From NCBI GenBank assembly GCA_021234155.1, contig JAJEKV010000006.1:1550001-1614000 (forward strand): 64,000 nucleotides of DNA. The letters run 5' to 3'. Below the pieces are notes generated by a model. It had not been told where the DNA came from. It worked only from the letters and a program-made list of their open reading frames with translations, and ran no database searches. Positions 22,523 to 34,381 of the stretch are shown here, piece by piece. How positions within the stretch are numbered: position 1 is the first letter of the stretch; each line of letters opens with the position of its first letter. This stretch comes from Isoetes taiwanensis (Eukaryota > Streptophyta > Lycopodiopsida > Isoetales > Isoetaceae). A program made the position numbers and the translations under genes.

Positions 22523-22756
22523 CAACATGGCAACTGGATCAACGATACCGCCTCCGGAATAGAAACCGGCACAGCAATTCCGCTCAAGCGGTCACCTGCA
22601 GGTAAGAATCAACAAACACTCCCAGTTGCCATGTTGTGGCGGCCTGGAAGTGGGTCGCAGATTCCAGACCCGCTCCCGGCTCCCGCCGGTCACGGGGCCC
22701 CTGGAATCCGCTTCCCACATTCCATGCCACCATACATCTTGTGTTATCTTCATCTT
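22523..22756. mobile_element. Small insertion with two hairpins
   Basis: The related copies at 24350-24360 and 44680-44690 lack this ~235 bp, so it is an insertion. It starts with CAACATGGCAACTGG (22523-22537), repeated inverted and perfectly at 22622-22636. A second, GC-rich imperfect hairpin follows (22647-22727; TGGAAGTGGG pairing with CCCACATTCCA). TCTTC appears on both sides and could be a target duplication. The right part of the insertion recurs at 42955-43064, where the second duplication unit begins. Confidence 0.6.
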
Positions 22757-24946
22757 GTGTTAATATTTGTTCCAACATTAAAGTAATGACTATATGTGAT
22801 GATGCCTATAAACGAATCTAGAGTCTGCGCTCTATCAAAAACTTATTACCCGCATGGGTGACAACTTGCATGCACTAAAAATTCTATCAAGGGAAGTTTA
22901 ATTTAGCATTTAGTAAAAAGGCATATCTTTCTCAAAAGTAGAATTTTAGCGATGGCCTTTGTTCTGTTCTACCAACAATGCATGTAGTATTTTTGTCCTC
23001 AACATATGTCAATGCTTTTGATATTGTCAATGGTTTGAAGAAATCCTTGAGTCTGGCAAATCGAGAGGATTATTAATCATGGTCGAGAAGATCATGTCCT
23101 GCTACGAAAGAAGTCGTAGATCATCTGGAAGGACCAAATCATATTTGTTATGCCCTTAACTAAATTTGATCTAATGGTTGTCAATGGTCAAATCTTCGAG
23201 ATCCATAATTTCTAAAAACCTCCAAGTTGATAGGCAAGTGTGTTATTGTTGGGCACTCATAAAAGATGGATGTGTGTTATCTTTGGTCAAGACCATTAAT
23301 TGCAACAATGAAGTTGTGGAATCCATTTGTAATGACATAGCATTCACGTCTTTGTCACATAGAGAGGGCCTCGCGACCGGCAGTCGATACTGCCGGTTGC
23401 GGGGTCTCTCGAAGGGTCTAAACCATTCCTCTACAAAATAGAAATAGTGGAGTTTTTTTTATAAACAGATCCGATAATGAAGACAATCTTGCAAAATCTG
23501 ACATTGTTTGTGCACCAAAAAGCCAGGGAAAAGCTAGATCCGACAGTCTTTTACTTGAAATTCATTCGACAATGTTTCTTGCAAGTTAAGATAGTGTATT
23601 GTGCACCAAAAAGCCACGAGGAAGGCTAGATCTGATCTAATCTTGCTTCAGATCCAGGCAGAAAAGCATTAGATCGCCATATTCTGACCCGCAAAACGTA
23701 CAGCTAACCAAAAATCTTCACTAACTGAACGGAATGCCCCTTCTACTTCCATCGTGCAATGTAAGGAGGACCACGTTGCATGATGAGAATGCACGCCACT
23801 GAAAAAAAAGAACCCTATTTCTATTTTCTGGCCATTTATTTCCTACTACAGTATTCATTCCATGGCCTCTCCATTCATAATATAGTGTCTGTTCCACAGT
23901 ATAAACTTCATCCTCTCATCGTCATTGCGTGTACGGAATGATACGTCATATTCCCTTGCAAGTTGCCTTTTGTTTTAGTGTGCCTGTTTAGTAGTAAATA
24001 ATTCCTAATTCAATTATGATATCCTTTATCATGTATCGAAATCAAAATTTAAGTCACTATTCATGATTATTCTTGATTCTAGGAGAACTTAGGGGTAACG
24101 AAGGTTTTCCAATTTCGTTTGAGTCAGTGCATGGGAGTAAAATTTTCAAAAGATTTTCGTGTATTTTTCTATAAGGATGATCTAATTTTTCAGTTGGAAA
24201 CTTGAAATATCCAAATGATTTATTTGGGTAGGCTCAAAAAGTGTTCCCCACACTCAAGGTTATAGCACTATTGGCACGTGAAATATTAGGCCCACAACTT
24301 GGAAAAGGGTGTAGCAATATCTACATATATGATGAGCGTTTGACTATGCTTTTCTTCATCTTGTGTTAATATTTGTTCCAACATTAAAGTAATGACTATA
24401 TGTGATGATGCCTGCGCTCTATCAAGAACTTATTACCCTCATGGGTGACAACTTGCATTCACTAAAAATAATATAAGGGAAGTTTAATTTAGCATTTAGT
24501 AAAAAGGCATATCTTTCTCAAAAGTAGAATTTTAGCCATGGCCTTTGTTCTGTTCCAATGCATGTAGTATTTTTGTCCTCAACATATGTCAATGCTTTTG
24601 ATATTTTCAATGGTTTGAAGAAATCCTTGAGGCCGGCAAATCGAGAGGATTATTAGGTTGACCTCCTAAAATCATGGTCGAGAAGATTATGTCCTGCTAC
24701 AAAAGAAGTTGTAGTTAACATCATCTTGAAGGACCAAAAGTCATATTTGTTATGCCCTTAACTAAATTTGATCTGATGGTTGTCAATGGTCAAATCTTCG
24801 AGATCCATAATTTCTAAAAACCTCCAAGTTGGTAGGCAATTGTGTTATCTTTGGTCACTCATAAAAGATGGATGTGTGTTATCTTTGGTCAAGACCATTA
24901 ATTGCAACAATGAAGTTGTGGAATTCTTTTGTAATGACATAGCATT
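22751..24946. repeat. Local tandem repeat, ~1.6-kb period (unit 1)
   Basis: CATCTTGTGTTAATATTTG starts copies at 22751 and 24357. The second copy follows the first for about 590 bp and diverges after GACATAGCATTCA at 24946. Together with 21039-22522 this gives about 2.5 copies. Each copy holds a short plus-strand frame reading DGCVLSLVKTINCNNEVVE, but upstream and downstream frames are closed and I do not call a gene. Confidence 0.85.
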
Positions 24947-27382
24947 CAACATTACAGTCAATGTAGCTCTGGGAAATACATGAAGTCAAGGTGCATGAGC
25001 ATTGACGCCAAAGCCGTCGATGCCTTAGTGAATAGTAGCACTCAAATGTCATTAATCTTTGTGCCATTTGCTTGCCAGGTAACAACTTTTATTTCCTACC
25101 AAGACATCTCTCACACTTCTAGGTTGACTTTGTAGCTACTGCGCTCTTCCAACTTATGCAAAATGGTGTTACTTGCTATATAGTCATGTAACATTTACTC
25201 AATGGAATAGAATCTATAGAGAGAGAAAAAAAAGAAGTCAAAGCTATGGCCCTACTTCACTTTGATCAATTCCTCCATAGAATTCATATCCCATACAATG
25301 CCACAAGCTTAGCATAGATGGTCCTATTTCTCCATAAGAATATGTTAATTTCCAACATCAAATGTTCACTTGCATAACCACAGTCATTTACCATGTTTGC
25401 ATTAGTATAACTTGTTATCTCAGAAGGTCGCATCAAGATTTTCAAAGTTTAAAGGGAATTTCTTGTAAACTAATTTATCAGTACTAGTATACCAATATAG
25501 CATGTATCACAAGTATAGTTTAATTATGGTGCTTTCCCTGGTGATGCCCCCATCATATAAATAACATCCAAGAGACAACTATCATCAGGAAAGGCCCTTC
25601 ATTTGACTCGGACCACTTGTGATGGCCAAGTGTTCGAGTGAAAGGCAAGGAGATTTCTTCGGCACATTCCTCCTATGGAACATCTTATACTACGAAGGCA
25701 TACATACATGTTAGCATATAGCAATAATACATATAAATAATATGCCATCTTTACTCGAAGGGTGGCTCATCAATCATCTTAAAAAATAGTGATAAATATA
25801 CATAATGCAATGTGAAACAAGGGCTTTCTATCCAAGGTTTAGACCCAAGAGGGTTGATTGAGGGTCAAGGCATCTGGATAACAACCGAGGGAATCATGAC
25901 AATGACATTGGCTAAGATAGTCCACTTTATCCATCCCTCCTGTGCACACTGTACAGATAGGTTGAAATAGGTTCTGTCGTGATTGTAGGCTTCTGAAGAT
26001 GTAATCACATAGATTCACCCTATGGAACTACTCCGACTTACATCTCACTGGTCTGACGAGGTAAGAATGGAATCAAGCTCTTCCCGAAGCATAAGGAAAT
26101 CTGTAGGTGGCTAGAGGATCGGGTGAGACATTAACCTCTAAAACAATTAGTGTGACATCTGAACTTAGGGGATGTCAGACCCATATCTTACCCACACTTG
26201 GTGACCGGCTATAAGCGTAGCCCACTATAAGGAATCCAGTAGCTACGCTCAGTATGGTCCTACCTCCACATTTCCATTGCCTTCGTTGTCTGGTGCTTAA
26301 TCACAGCATATAATCTAATGGGCTTTGGGGGGGTTCTATCTTGGATCATACATATATCTACTAGCTTTCAGGTCTCTAAACCTTTCCCCAAGCACAAAAG
26401 ATGCAAGATTAAACTACGTACAATCATCAATCAAGATTAAATTATGTACGATCATCAATCATCACGTAACTTCAATCAATGAAATACTTAAAATCCATCT
26501 AAACAAAGAAGGATAAGTTCCCAGCTAATAATCCATCTATCAAGCTTTCATACAGATTTCTTGGTTCAATTCATTGTCTTGGGGCGTCTCTATCTCTTTG
26601 AATTGCGAGAGGTTATTGCTTCTCCTCAATATCCTCAAACCAATTTGGGAAATAGGCTAGTGTAGATTATACCATTCCATAATGGAAGGTTTTACTTGGC
26701 CAATTAGACCTAATTAATAAAAAATCCTGATTAATAAAGGCCTTGGTATTCTTATCACATACATAATTAATATGACTAATTTATAGTGATGTGTCATGTA
26801 CTAATAACATATAATATATCGGAACGTCACATTAATTTTCCATATCCAGACTTTCTCAATGTAGCTAGCATAACCATTTTCATTTCCTTTGCAGTTGACA
26901 AGTGCTTTAAAGTAGAAAATGTACAATGAGAGAAGAAGTAAGTGTATCTATAGCCAATCAAACAAACATTATCCAAGGGCTAGAAGGTATATACGTGTTT
27001 CTTGGATTTTCACCCTTCATCAATTGTACCTTCTCTACCCGTACACATCACCGGCTTAACAAAAATTTTAATTTATTACATGAATTTTCATTGTAATACC
27101 ATTGTTAGGCACGACTATTAGACTTTAAATCCATTTAGTTGTGGTATCTTCTTTATATTATAAAATTATTCAGTAAGTATGTACGTCAAGCATAAAACAT
27201 ACGGACAGCTGAGATTTTGCTTTTGCCAGCTCAAGGGCTGAGATTACGTCCTCTTTCTTCGAACCCTAGCCCACGCGTCGATTATTGTTTCGGGTTTTTT
27301 TTTAGGGTTTCTTCGATATGAGGAGCCTCGATATGAGGAGGGGCTGGAGTTTGCTGAATGGCCTGGTAATTAGAAGCAAATC
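24947..27382. other. Unassigned segment before the Helitron (unit 1)
   Basis: AT-rich, with no convincing gene. Short open frames (for example 26325-26516) lack motifs. It may include the 5' part of the Helitron, but I cannot locate a TC terminus. A TTTAGGGTTTC telobox-like word occurs near 27301. Confidence 0.35.
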
Positions 27383-27823
27383 GTGGTGGCTATGGCAGAT
27401 GCCTATGATCCCCGAGTATATGCATGCAACCATGCCTCTGTGGTTTCAGCAAGTAACTCATGCATTTTCCGAGCAAGTTTCACGTTTGTAGAATGGAACC
27501 GATTTAGGGTTGTATTGTTTCGGATAAATAAGGACCAGAAGGAAGCATATGATGTGGCAGAGATAGGTTCATACAGATCGGGGTTTATTTACAGAGATAT
27601 AGGTTTTATAGAGTATGAAGGAGGGCGTTTACCTAGGTTGAGATGCTCTAACAAAGCGTTCAATCCACTGGGCAAGCAGGGCTACTTCCGATTCTACTTC
27701 TTCTCAACCTATTTTAATCAATGTTCATGTAAAGTTCTTCAGAGCGCAACTCAAGCTTTAGATCTGATATTTCCGAGCATCAAATGTCGAGATTCCATAG
27801 AGGTATGCGGTGCATTTTGTTAG
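27383..27823 (+). CDS. Hypothetical ORF upstream of Helitron (unit 1)
   Basis: A 146-codon frame reading ACNHASVVSASNSCIFRASF and FNPLGKQGYFRFYFFSTYF. No recognised domain. In unit 2 a 17-bp insertion near 47926 breaks it into two frames. It may be an upstream ORF of the Helitron or chance coding; its survival in one copy only does not argue for function. Confidence 0.25.
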   Translation: MVAMADAYDPRVYACNHASVVSASNSCIFRASFTFVEWNRFRVVLFRINKDQKEAYDVAEIGSYRSGFIYRDIGFIEYEGGRLPRLRCSNKAFNPLGKQGYFRFYFFSTYFNQCSCKVLQSATQALDLIFPSIKCRDSIEVCGAFC

Positions 27824-27923
27824 GGACTACAATGTTTTAATTAAATGCCATTGCACAGTAAGAACCATATTAGTAACAGACCGGCTCTGTTGTTTGCACC
27901 CCTGAGCTTATCTCTGAGCTTCT

Positions 27924-28415
27924 TTGCACCAAAGGAGAGCCGAGGAGGCTGCCACAGAAACAGAAGAAGATCATCAACGAAGATTGCCCGAACTTGCCCA
28001 ATATCAATGCCAAAGGAGATCCCAACAGACTCCCACAGAAACAGAAGAAGAGCATCAACAAAGACTAGCCGAACTCTCCCAATATCAATGCCAATGGAGA
28101 GCCCAACAAGCCATCACAGAAACAGAAGAAGAGCATCAAGAAAGATTGGACGAGCTCGCACAAAATCATCGTCGATGGAGAGCTCAACCACCCACATACA
28201 GAATAGCAAGGACACTTGAAGTCACACAAGTAGAACGACACCACTGCGGGTCATTCAACAAGGAATGCATACATTGTGGGGCATTTGCGTTCAAGGATAA
28301 TAGTACAAAGTACTATCACGATGGACAAATCAAGTTAGAGCCCCTACAACCAATGCCCTATCTCATTCAGAGTCTATTGAGCCATCAACATCCGAAAAGC
28401 AGTAACTTCCACTAG
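27924..28415 (+). CDS. Helitron Rep/helicase N-terminal segment (unit 1)
   Basis: The 163-codon frame begins with three ~32-residue repeats of the type ETEEEHQQRLAELSQYQCQ (96 bp each). Then comes a Cys-rich element HHCGSFNKECIHCGAFAF, the N-terminal zinc-finger region of plant Helitron proteins. The repeats resemble the RR..ET.EERQ.RL modules common in these proteins. The frame then continues in a broken form to 29659. Helitrons move by rolling-circle replication using Rep and a PIF1-like helicase. Confidence 0.8.
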   Translation: MHQRRAEEAATETEEDHQRRLPELAQYQCQRRSQQTPTETEEEHQQRLAELSQYQCQWRAQQAITETEEEHQERLDELAQNHRRWRAQPPTYRIARTLEVTQVERHHCGSFNKECIHCGAFAFKDNSTKYYHDGQIKLEPLQPMPYLIQSLLSHQHPKSSNFH

Positions 28416-29659
28416 CACATCAGGGTCTATAATAGTGCTCTTGCCTTTGCTTCCTTTGGTGCCAATATCAAGCAGTTTAAAGGCCACGGACCATATTGTT
28501 TCAAGATCCAAGGACAAACCTACCATAGAGTAGGTCCAGCTTATCTTGATGGTTCGCGAAGCATAACATACTCCCCACTCTACATTCTAGATCTTCGACT
28601 TTGCACATGAGACACGAGCTCAAAACCCCGAGAATGAAAATTGCGATCGCCACCTCCTCAAAGAAGCGGATGCCGAGCTACATAACATCAGCCCCTATGC
28701 AAAGAGCCGCATGATGATGATGATGCATGAGGTAGAGGAGCAAGCACAACGGTCCCGACGAAGGCGCGAGGAACATTAGGATGTCTTGTACTTTAACACT
28801 ACACCCGAAACCTGGATCTTAGGAGGTACAAACCAGCATGTTCAAATGAAGTTGCGATAATATTTGTCAATGCGGATGGGGAGCCACCATTTGATAGGGA
28901 CAATGCATACACCAAAAGGGGTGGCGGCCTCAAGAAGATCTCAATCACAAACCCAAATCTTGATCCCTTGGTTTACCCCATTCTCTTTCCCTTTGATGAC
29001 CAAGTCTGGAGGATAGGAATCAAGAAAGCAATAACATCTTTCACATCAACGTCTTTTAAGAAATAGGAGCATGTGAGTATGCTTCGATTCTACAATTATC
29101 TTCCATGAATCGGGAGCGAGCTTGGAATCCACTGCTTTGCGCTGGCAAGCTAACACAACAATTCATTGTTGACGTCCTCTCTAGTGTGGAGGCAAACAAT
29201 CTAAACTGGATCAAGCAAAACCAAAGAAAGTTGTGAGTCGAGTTATACCAAGGCCACATTGACTATATAGACCACGAGGCAAAGCAAAGAGGCTTAAGAT
29301 CCGCCAAACTGGTCATCCTATCTTCTTCATACAATGGGAGCCCGAGAGAAATGCAACAGAACTACCTGGATTCAATGGCCTTGATCCGAAGATTTGGCAA
29401 AGCAGACCTCTTTGTAACATTTACATCCTACCCAAATTGGGTAGAGATTAGACACAACCTAATACTTGAACAACAGTCGCATGATAGGCTAGATTCAATT
29501 GCACGTGTATTCCACACAAAGCTCAAAGAGTTCTTCCACCACCTCTTTGACAATGATATCCTGGGCAAGGTGAAGGCTCACACGTACACAATAGAGTTCC
29601 ACCTCGCATGCGCACTACCTTGTGTTGGACATACTATAATGCAATATTATCGAAATTAA
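28416..29659 (+). mobile_element. Helitron Rep middle region, broken before the HUH motif (unit 1)
   Basis: Segments in several frames match the Helitron-like N domain: RVYNSAFAFASFGANIKQF, then NADGEPPFDRDN and RGGGLKKISITNPNLDPLVY continuing PILFPF. The 102-codon frame 29351-29659 reads LFVTFTSYPNWVEI (TFT.NP.W) and KAHTYTIEFHLACALP. The expected PHAHIL-type HUH motif should follow TIEF but is replaced by unrelated sequence, so the catalytic domain is interrupted here. Unit 2 keeps a longer frame (49452-50039). Confidence 0.8.
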
Positions 29660-30221
29660 TATGTTTCATATTGCTCATGCTGTTATGTAGAAGCCATCCC
29701 CATATCTGTAGAATCTTGTGAGCTTAAGTTCAAATTGAAGTTTGTGGTCTCCATCTCGTGTACCTTCTCCTTTTGGCACCAACCCACATCTTTGCCTTTG
29801 AATCTTTGACCTCTTAACACCAACCGGTGCTTTGGGTTTGTCTCATGCATATAGTATGTAGTTTGAAACAATTAAAGCCAAGCTATAACTTGGAGGAAGT
29901 TGGTCATCTATCCAATTTTGAGTATGATCGTGTGATGTATTAAACATTGGATTCAAATCTATACTGGGTCCAATAGTAGTGTGAATCATCCTTGTCACAG
30001 TCATATAAAATCTAGTCGTCGCACTAATATATTACGTTTTATACTTTGCTCACGATCATGACATGAATTTTTGTAGTAGTCTTCCAAAAACAAGGCTTGC
30101 CACACTGTCACCTCCTCATGATTCTTGAACAAGAAGACAAGATTTGAGACAACGACGACATTAACAGCATCACGAGCATTGAGGTACCGGGCCCAGAAAA
30201 CTCCAACTTGCAAGAGGTCAT
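29660..30221. other. Insert of unknown origin between Helitron and chromovirus (unit 1)
   Basis: About 560 bp separate the last Helitron codons from the chromovirus LTR. It has no Helitron similarity that I can see. The minus strand has a 77-codon stretch (VGVFWARYLNARDAVNVVVV) preserved in both units, but I recognise no family. It could be part of an older insertion such as a solo LTR. Confidence 0.35.
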
Positions 30222-30482
30222 TGTCATGAACACCGCGAAAAAACAAAAAAATATGTGGAAATACGGAGGAATATGTCAAGATCGGCAAAGAATCTGATAT
30301 ATGAATAGGAATCAAGAGTACAATGGCCGAAGGCAAGCGGGAACACAAGGCGGATGCCTAGAAGGCTCAAGATTGGCGTTGAACCAGAATGGTTCGACAA
30401 GAAGGAGGTGCCTCCTTATATATCTAGGCCAGCGGTGGGGATCGTGCCACTCAATTGATGAGATCTTGCCAAGTGTTGCACA
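30222..30482 (-). repeat. Chromovirus 3' LTR (unit 1)
   Basis: Begins on the plus strand TGTCATGAAC and ends GTTGCACA. Shares GATCGGCAAAGAATCTGATA, AGGAGGTGCCTCCTTATATA and TCTAGGCCA with the other LTR at 34853-35128. CCTTATATATC may be the TATA region. The boundaries are estimates from where similarity ends. Confidence 0.7.
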
Positions 30483-30499
30483 TGAATTGAGGTTGCCAA

Positions 30500-30779
30500 G
30501 TCCACCGGGCTGGGGCGGAGTACTCAAACTTGGCTTGTCCGAATAAGCGTCGGTGAAACTCCATAATTTTATCGGGAGCATTAGTCGATTTTCGGTGAGA
30601 CTTCGGGTTCTATCACTTGGCGAGTAACCTTCCCAATCGACAAAGTAATACAATCGTCGACGAAGAAACTTGGAGTCCAGAATCTCTCGAACCTCGAACT
30701 CCTCATGATCATCAATTTCTACTGGTGGTGGCAGTGGAGGAACGTGATCCGAGAAAGTATTAATTGTGTAGGGCTCCAA
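30500..30779 (-). pseudogene. Chromovirus integrase C-terminus and chromodomain, unit 1
   Basis: Reads HEEFEVREILDSKFLRRRLY then YFVDWEGYSPSDRT, a chromodomain with its aromatic residues. After SDRT the frame becomes unrelated (30612 to 30560), while unit 2 reads the expected W..AENL continuation. The loss coincides with CAG-to-CGG-type differences. Confidence 0.85.
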
Positions 30780-31179
30780 TAGAGAGATATGAAATACTGG
30801 ATGGAGCCAAACAACTGGAGGGAGCTCGAGCCGCTACATTGTTGCTTTGAGCCGTGATCCAGTACGGACCAAGGCGACGATAGTCAAGCTTGTTTAAGGG
30901 ACGTGAGGTAGGGAGACAAGGTCACCAACATGAAATTTAGGAGCTTCCTGCCGATGCAAATCGGCATAATGCCGATAACATTCCTGTGCTCGGTGACAGT
31001 GCCTGGAGTTTCTCAAGTCGAGACTCAGCACTAGGATTGATAGAATCACTGCCAGCGACACTAAGGGGCCAACGAGGGTGCGGACCAGAGTTCAGAAAGA
31101 ATGGAGTCTGGCTAATGGAGGCATGTACTGAGTTATTATAGGCAAACTCAGCTAATGGAAGCTAATCGACCCAATCATC

Positions 31180-31689
31180 CTATTGATAACTGATAAAGCA
31201 TCTTAAATGTTGCTTCAGAGTATGATAAATGCGCTTTGCCTGCCTATTACTTTCTGGATGATGACCAGATGTCAATGAGTGATTGATATGCAATAACTCC
31301 AAAAGCCGCTTCCAAAAACCTGCGACGAATTGCGGTCCACGATCGCTGACGATAATATCAGGCAAGCCGTGAAGTCTGACTACTTCACGAAGAAGAAGAT
31401 CCGTTGTTCCTTCACTGGTGATGGTGATATTGCAGGGAATAAAATGAGTCATCTTAGAGAAATGATCCACAACAAGCATGATGGCATCATAACCCCGAGA
31501 GAGTGGCAGCTCCGAAAAAAAGTCTATAGAAATGCTCTTCCAAGGTCCATCTAGTACCGGCTGGCTAAAGAAGGCCATGAGGGAGATGCCTTGGAACCTT
31601 CGCTCGACAGCAGATGTTAGGGGATCGAATAAAAGCTTCGACAGAGCGACGAAGCCCAGGCCACCAATACTCTCGACTAAGAAGTTCAA
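31180..31689 (-). CDS. Chromovirus integrase core, unit 1
   Basis: A 169-codon frame with DGPWKSISIDFFSELPLSRG (first Asp), LHGLPDIIVSDRGPQFVAGF (second Asp) and SGHHPESNRQAKRIYHTLKQ. In the family the last element normally carries the catalytic Glu (Q-T-E-R); here the position is Lys (QAKR), so the DDE triad is incomplete. The same change is present in unit 2. Confidence 0.85.
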   Translation of the reverse strand: MNFLVESIGGLGFVALSKLLFDPLTSAVERRFQGISLMAFFSQPVLDGPWKSISIDFFSELPLSRGYDAIMLVVDHFSKMTHFIPCNITITSEGTTDLLLREVVRLHGLPDIIVSDRGPQFVAGFWKRLLELLHINHSLTSGHHPESNRQAKRIYHTLKQHLRCFISYQ

Positions 31690-32340
31690 GAGTAGCTACT
31701 CCAAAGTATCCGACCATAGGTGAATCATGGCAAGCCTGGAGAACCCGAAGCCTAGAAGCACCATCTAGCACATCTGAAGCCCATCCGCGAGAGGGAGTCC
31801 ATCTCGAACCTCAAAACGATCATAGTCTGATCGCATTTGCTGAGAAGATGATGCAAAGCCAAGGTGTGAGAATACATCTTGAGCCAATGGATCGAAGGGC
31901 ATAGATGCTCGAACAGACTCCAACAAGGCCATATCATGAGGCCTCTCGAACAAAGTGAGAGCCATAAGCTGGAACCGATCAGGCCCTAGAATAACCTGTA
32001 ATTGCTGATCAAATACAGGATCACTTAGCTTGGGCTCAAGGTAAGAGCGTCGAGACAAGACATCAGGCTTCCCTTGGAGGGATCCAGGATGGTGCTTGAT
32101 CACGAAATCAATACGGGATAATACTTGAGTATGCCACCGGGCCTGACGACGGTTGAGCATTCGAGCAGACTAAAAATACTCTAGATTTTGATGATCTGTA
32201 TAGACAGTGACCTTATAAGGAGATCCCTCTAGGAAACGTCTCCACTCCTCGAAAGAATCCACTATCGCCAACAACTCCTTGTCATAAATGGGATAGTTGA
32301 TTTCAGCAACCTGAAACTTTCGTGAGTGATAAGCGATTGG
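31565..32340 (-). pseudogene. Chromovirus RNase H end and integrase zinc domain, unit 1
   Basis: Frames read [20 protein letters not shown] (end of RNase H), then a [37 protein letters not shown], and an H2C2-type integrase zinc region HDSPMVGYFGVATLELLSRE plus YWWPGLRRSVEAFIRSPNIC. The frame is broken near 31765-31800 in this copy only. The TAG before SARMLNRR is shared with unit 2. Confidence 0.8.
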
Positions 32341-32957
32341 ATGCAATTAGAATAAATATGAATATCATCCAGATAGATGATAACAAAAGTGTCTAGGAAC
32401 TCTCGAAAGACATCATTGGCCATATGCTGGAATACTGTTAGAGCATTGGTAAGTCTAAAGGGCATAACTGTGTACTCAAAATGGCCATACTGAGTGCGAA
32501 AAGCTATTTTCCACTCATCACCCTCCAGGATCCGGATAAGATTGTAGGCACCCCGAAGATCAATCTTCGTAAAATAATGTGCACCTTAGAGTCGCTCCAA
32601 TAACTCTGGGATCAGAGAAAGCAGATATTGATTCGGCACTGTGATTTTATTGAGGCCACGATAATCAATGACCAGACGCAGCGAATCATCCTTATTTTTG
32701 ATGAAGAAGATAGGCGCTCCAGCAGGGGACTGAGAATGTCGAATGAAACCAGCTAGATTCTCTTCAATATAATCCCGCAAAATCTTCAACTCAGCAGGAG
32801 ATAGACCATATATCGGACCATATAGCAGCATTGTTCCGAGCTGCAAATCAATAGGACAATCATATGGACGATGCTCTGGGAGCTTGCTGGCCTTGACTTT
32901 GTCAAAAACATCAGAGAAGTTGCCATATTTATCTGGGAGCATTGGAGCAGACTTCAC
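32262..32957 (-). pseudogene. Chromovirus reverse transcriptase, unit 1
   Basis: 32957-32586 reads EHRPYDCPIDL, IYGLSPAELKILRDYIEENL, GFIRHSQSPAGAPIFFIKNK and LRLVIDYRGLN, the RT fingers. A TAG after LLERL interrupts. The same frame continues [15 protein letters not shown] (motif A Asp), then [13 protein letters not shown] (catalytic YLDD). About ten residues later the sequence jumps to the late RNase H region, so the RT thumb, the connection and the early RNase H residues are deleted. An upstream Pro/Ala-rich linker with VPAPAP-type repeats is at 33290-33070. Confidence 0.85.
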
Positions 32958-33485
32958 TCGTGTCGAGCTAGCCGACAGGTGAACTTGGATTGCAAATACT
33001 GAACTTGGATCTTGCTTTCTAGATTTAACTAAGAAGAGAAATATTTGAGATCTAAACCGAGGGGCGTGAAGAAGCCTCTAAAACAGGAGCAGGAATATGA
33101 GCAGGAACATGAACAGGAACAGGAGCAGGAGCAACTAGAACAAGAATTGGAGCAAGAACTGGAGCAGGAGCAGGAACTGAAACAGGAGCAAGAGGAGGAG
33201 CAAGAGCAGAAACTAGAGCTAGAGTTGGGACATCATCGAGAATATGGTCAGAATCTGGGGCATGAACTGGAGCAGAGGCAAGAGTCGAATTAGAACATGG
33301 AGCAGAAACAGGAATAACAAGGACGGAATCAGGGGCCCACGATACTGCACGGATCAAAGTCGATGTTGGTGTAGAGACCTGAACTGCAGATGAATTGGAA
33401 CTAGAGCTAGAACTAGCAAATCAAAATGATCTAGTACGACAACCAATCTGTGGGTTATGTAGCTCGAGCCAGGGCAGACCCAAGA

Positions 33486-33965
33486 CTATTGGCGCATGTG
33501 GGCTAGTGATGAGATTGAAGGAAATACTACAAGAAACTCCCTCGAACAAAACCTAAAGAGGCGCAGTACATTCTGTGACTGCACCTGCGGAGATCTCCCT
33601 CCATCAATCAATTCGACAGAACCGGGTTGCTCAACCTTGCTTCTAGGGATGGCGTGCTTACTAGCGAATGCACTATCCATAAAGCAAGCATTTGCACCAC
33701 AATCAAGTTGCACCAACGCTTCCAATCTTCCAACCTCTGATTTCAATGATATAGAGATGAAGAATGTTTTGCTGACCTTATCCGATGGAATAAACATGTC
33801 AAGATGTGTGGAAGGAGTCTGAGAAAATGTGGCTAGCCGACGAGAGACTCCTACTACATGGACCGGCCCTTGAAGTTTTTCGACTGATTTGGGTGCTTCA
33901 CAGGGCATCCACGAGCAATATGTCCAGTTCCTCCATAGTAGAGACAAAGATTAACCTCTCTCCGA
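33486..33965 (-). pseudogene. Chromovirus zinc knuckle and aspartic protease, unit 1
   Basis: About 33960-33890 reads NLCLYYGGTGHIARGCPVKH, a CCHC knuckle whose second Cys is Tyr. After a frame change, 33800-33600 reads ISLKSEVGRLEALVQLDCGA followed by NACFMDSAFASKH. This is a retropepsin core with DCG where DSG/DTG is usual. Both oddities also occur in unit 2. The knuckle packages RNA and the protease processes gag-pol in the family. Confidence 0.7.
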
Positions 33966-33994
33966 CGCTGCTTCTCGGCGGCAGATAAAGATCC

Positions 33995-34381
33995 TCAAAC
34001 TGCCCGATCAATCTGCATAGGCTCAGGTTCGGACCTGCTGGATTCTACAGATGAGACCGGGGAAGGTATAGCTACAGGTGCTTGTGTGATTGGGAAGACC
34101 TGACTACGTCTCTCTTGTCTACATTCGAAGAGCCGATTATCACATCGAACTGCAAATCTGATGGCTTCTTCCAAAGTCTGAGGGTCCTCCATAGACAACA
34201 GCATATCTTTGACATCCTCACGTAATCCCTTTTTGAAACAATCTTGAAGTGCAATATCATCCCAGGCAGTATCTACCGCAATTTGACAAAATTCTGATGC
34301 ATATAGTGAAGCTGGGCGAGAGCCTTGCCTTAAATTACAAAGTTTTGTGACTGCTGTGCGCTGATGATCGGTATCTTCCAA
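33995..34381 (-). CDS. Chromovirus gag (capsid part), unit 1
   Basis: A 128-codon frame with LCNLRQGSRPASLYASEFCQ, then DCFKKGLREDVKDMLLSM and IRFAVRCDNRLFECR. This is the retrotransposon gag pattern (L..L.QG..S...Y...F....., then F..GL...VK). It forms the capsid in the family. The N-terminal half of gag upstream of 34381 is in other frames and damaged. The zinc knuckle follows at about 33960. Confidence 0.8.
   Translation of the reverse strand: MEDTDHQRTAVTKLCNLRQGSRPASLYASEFCQIAVDTAWDDIALQDCFKKGLREDVKDMLLSMEDPQTLEEAIRFAVRCDNRLFECRQERRSQVFPITQAPVAIPSPVSSVESSRSEPEPMQIDRAV

Noticed and set aside
23178-23441. Small conserved ORF in each local repeat (also 24780, 43492, 45115)
   Set aside because: Starts vary, and the frame is closed upstream and runs into unrelated sequence downstream; conservation is explained by recent duplication.
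27301-27311. Telomere-like TTTAGGGTTTC
   Set aside because: A single telobox-like word; no tandem telomere repeat.
27870-28061. Cys-rich hydrophobic ORF on the minus strand
   Set aside because: It is a shadow of the Helitron N-terminal repeats on the plus strand.
33045-33293. Gln/Glu-rich open frame on the plus strand (also 53432-53692)
   Set aside because: It is the antisense of the Pro/Ala-rich linker in the chromovirus polyprotein.
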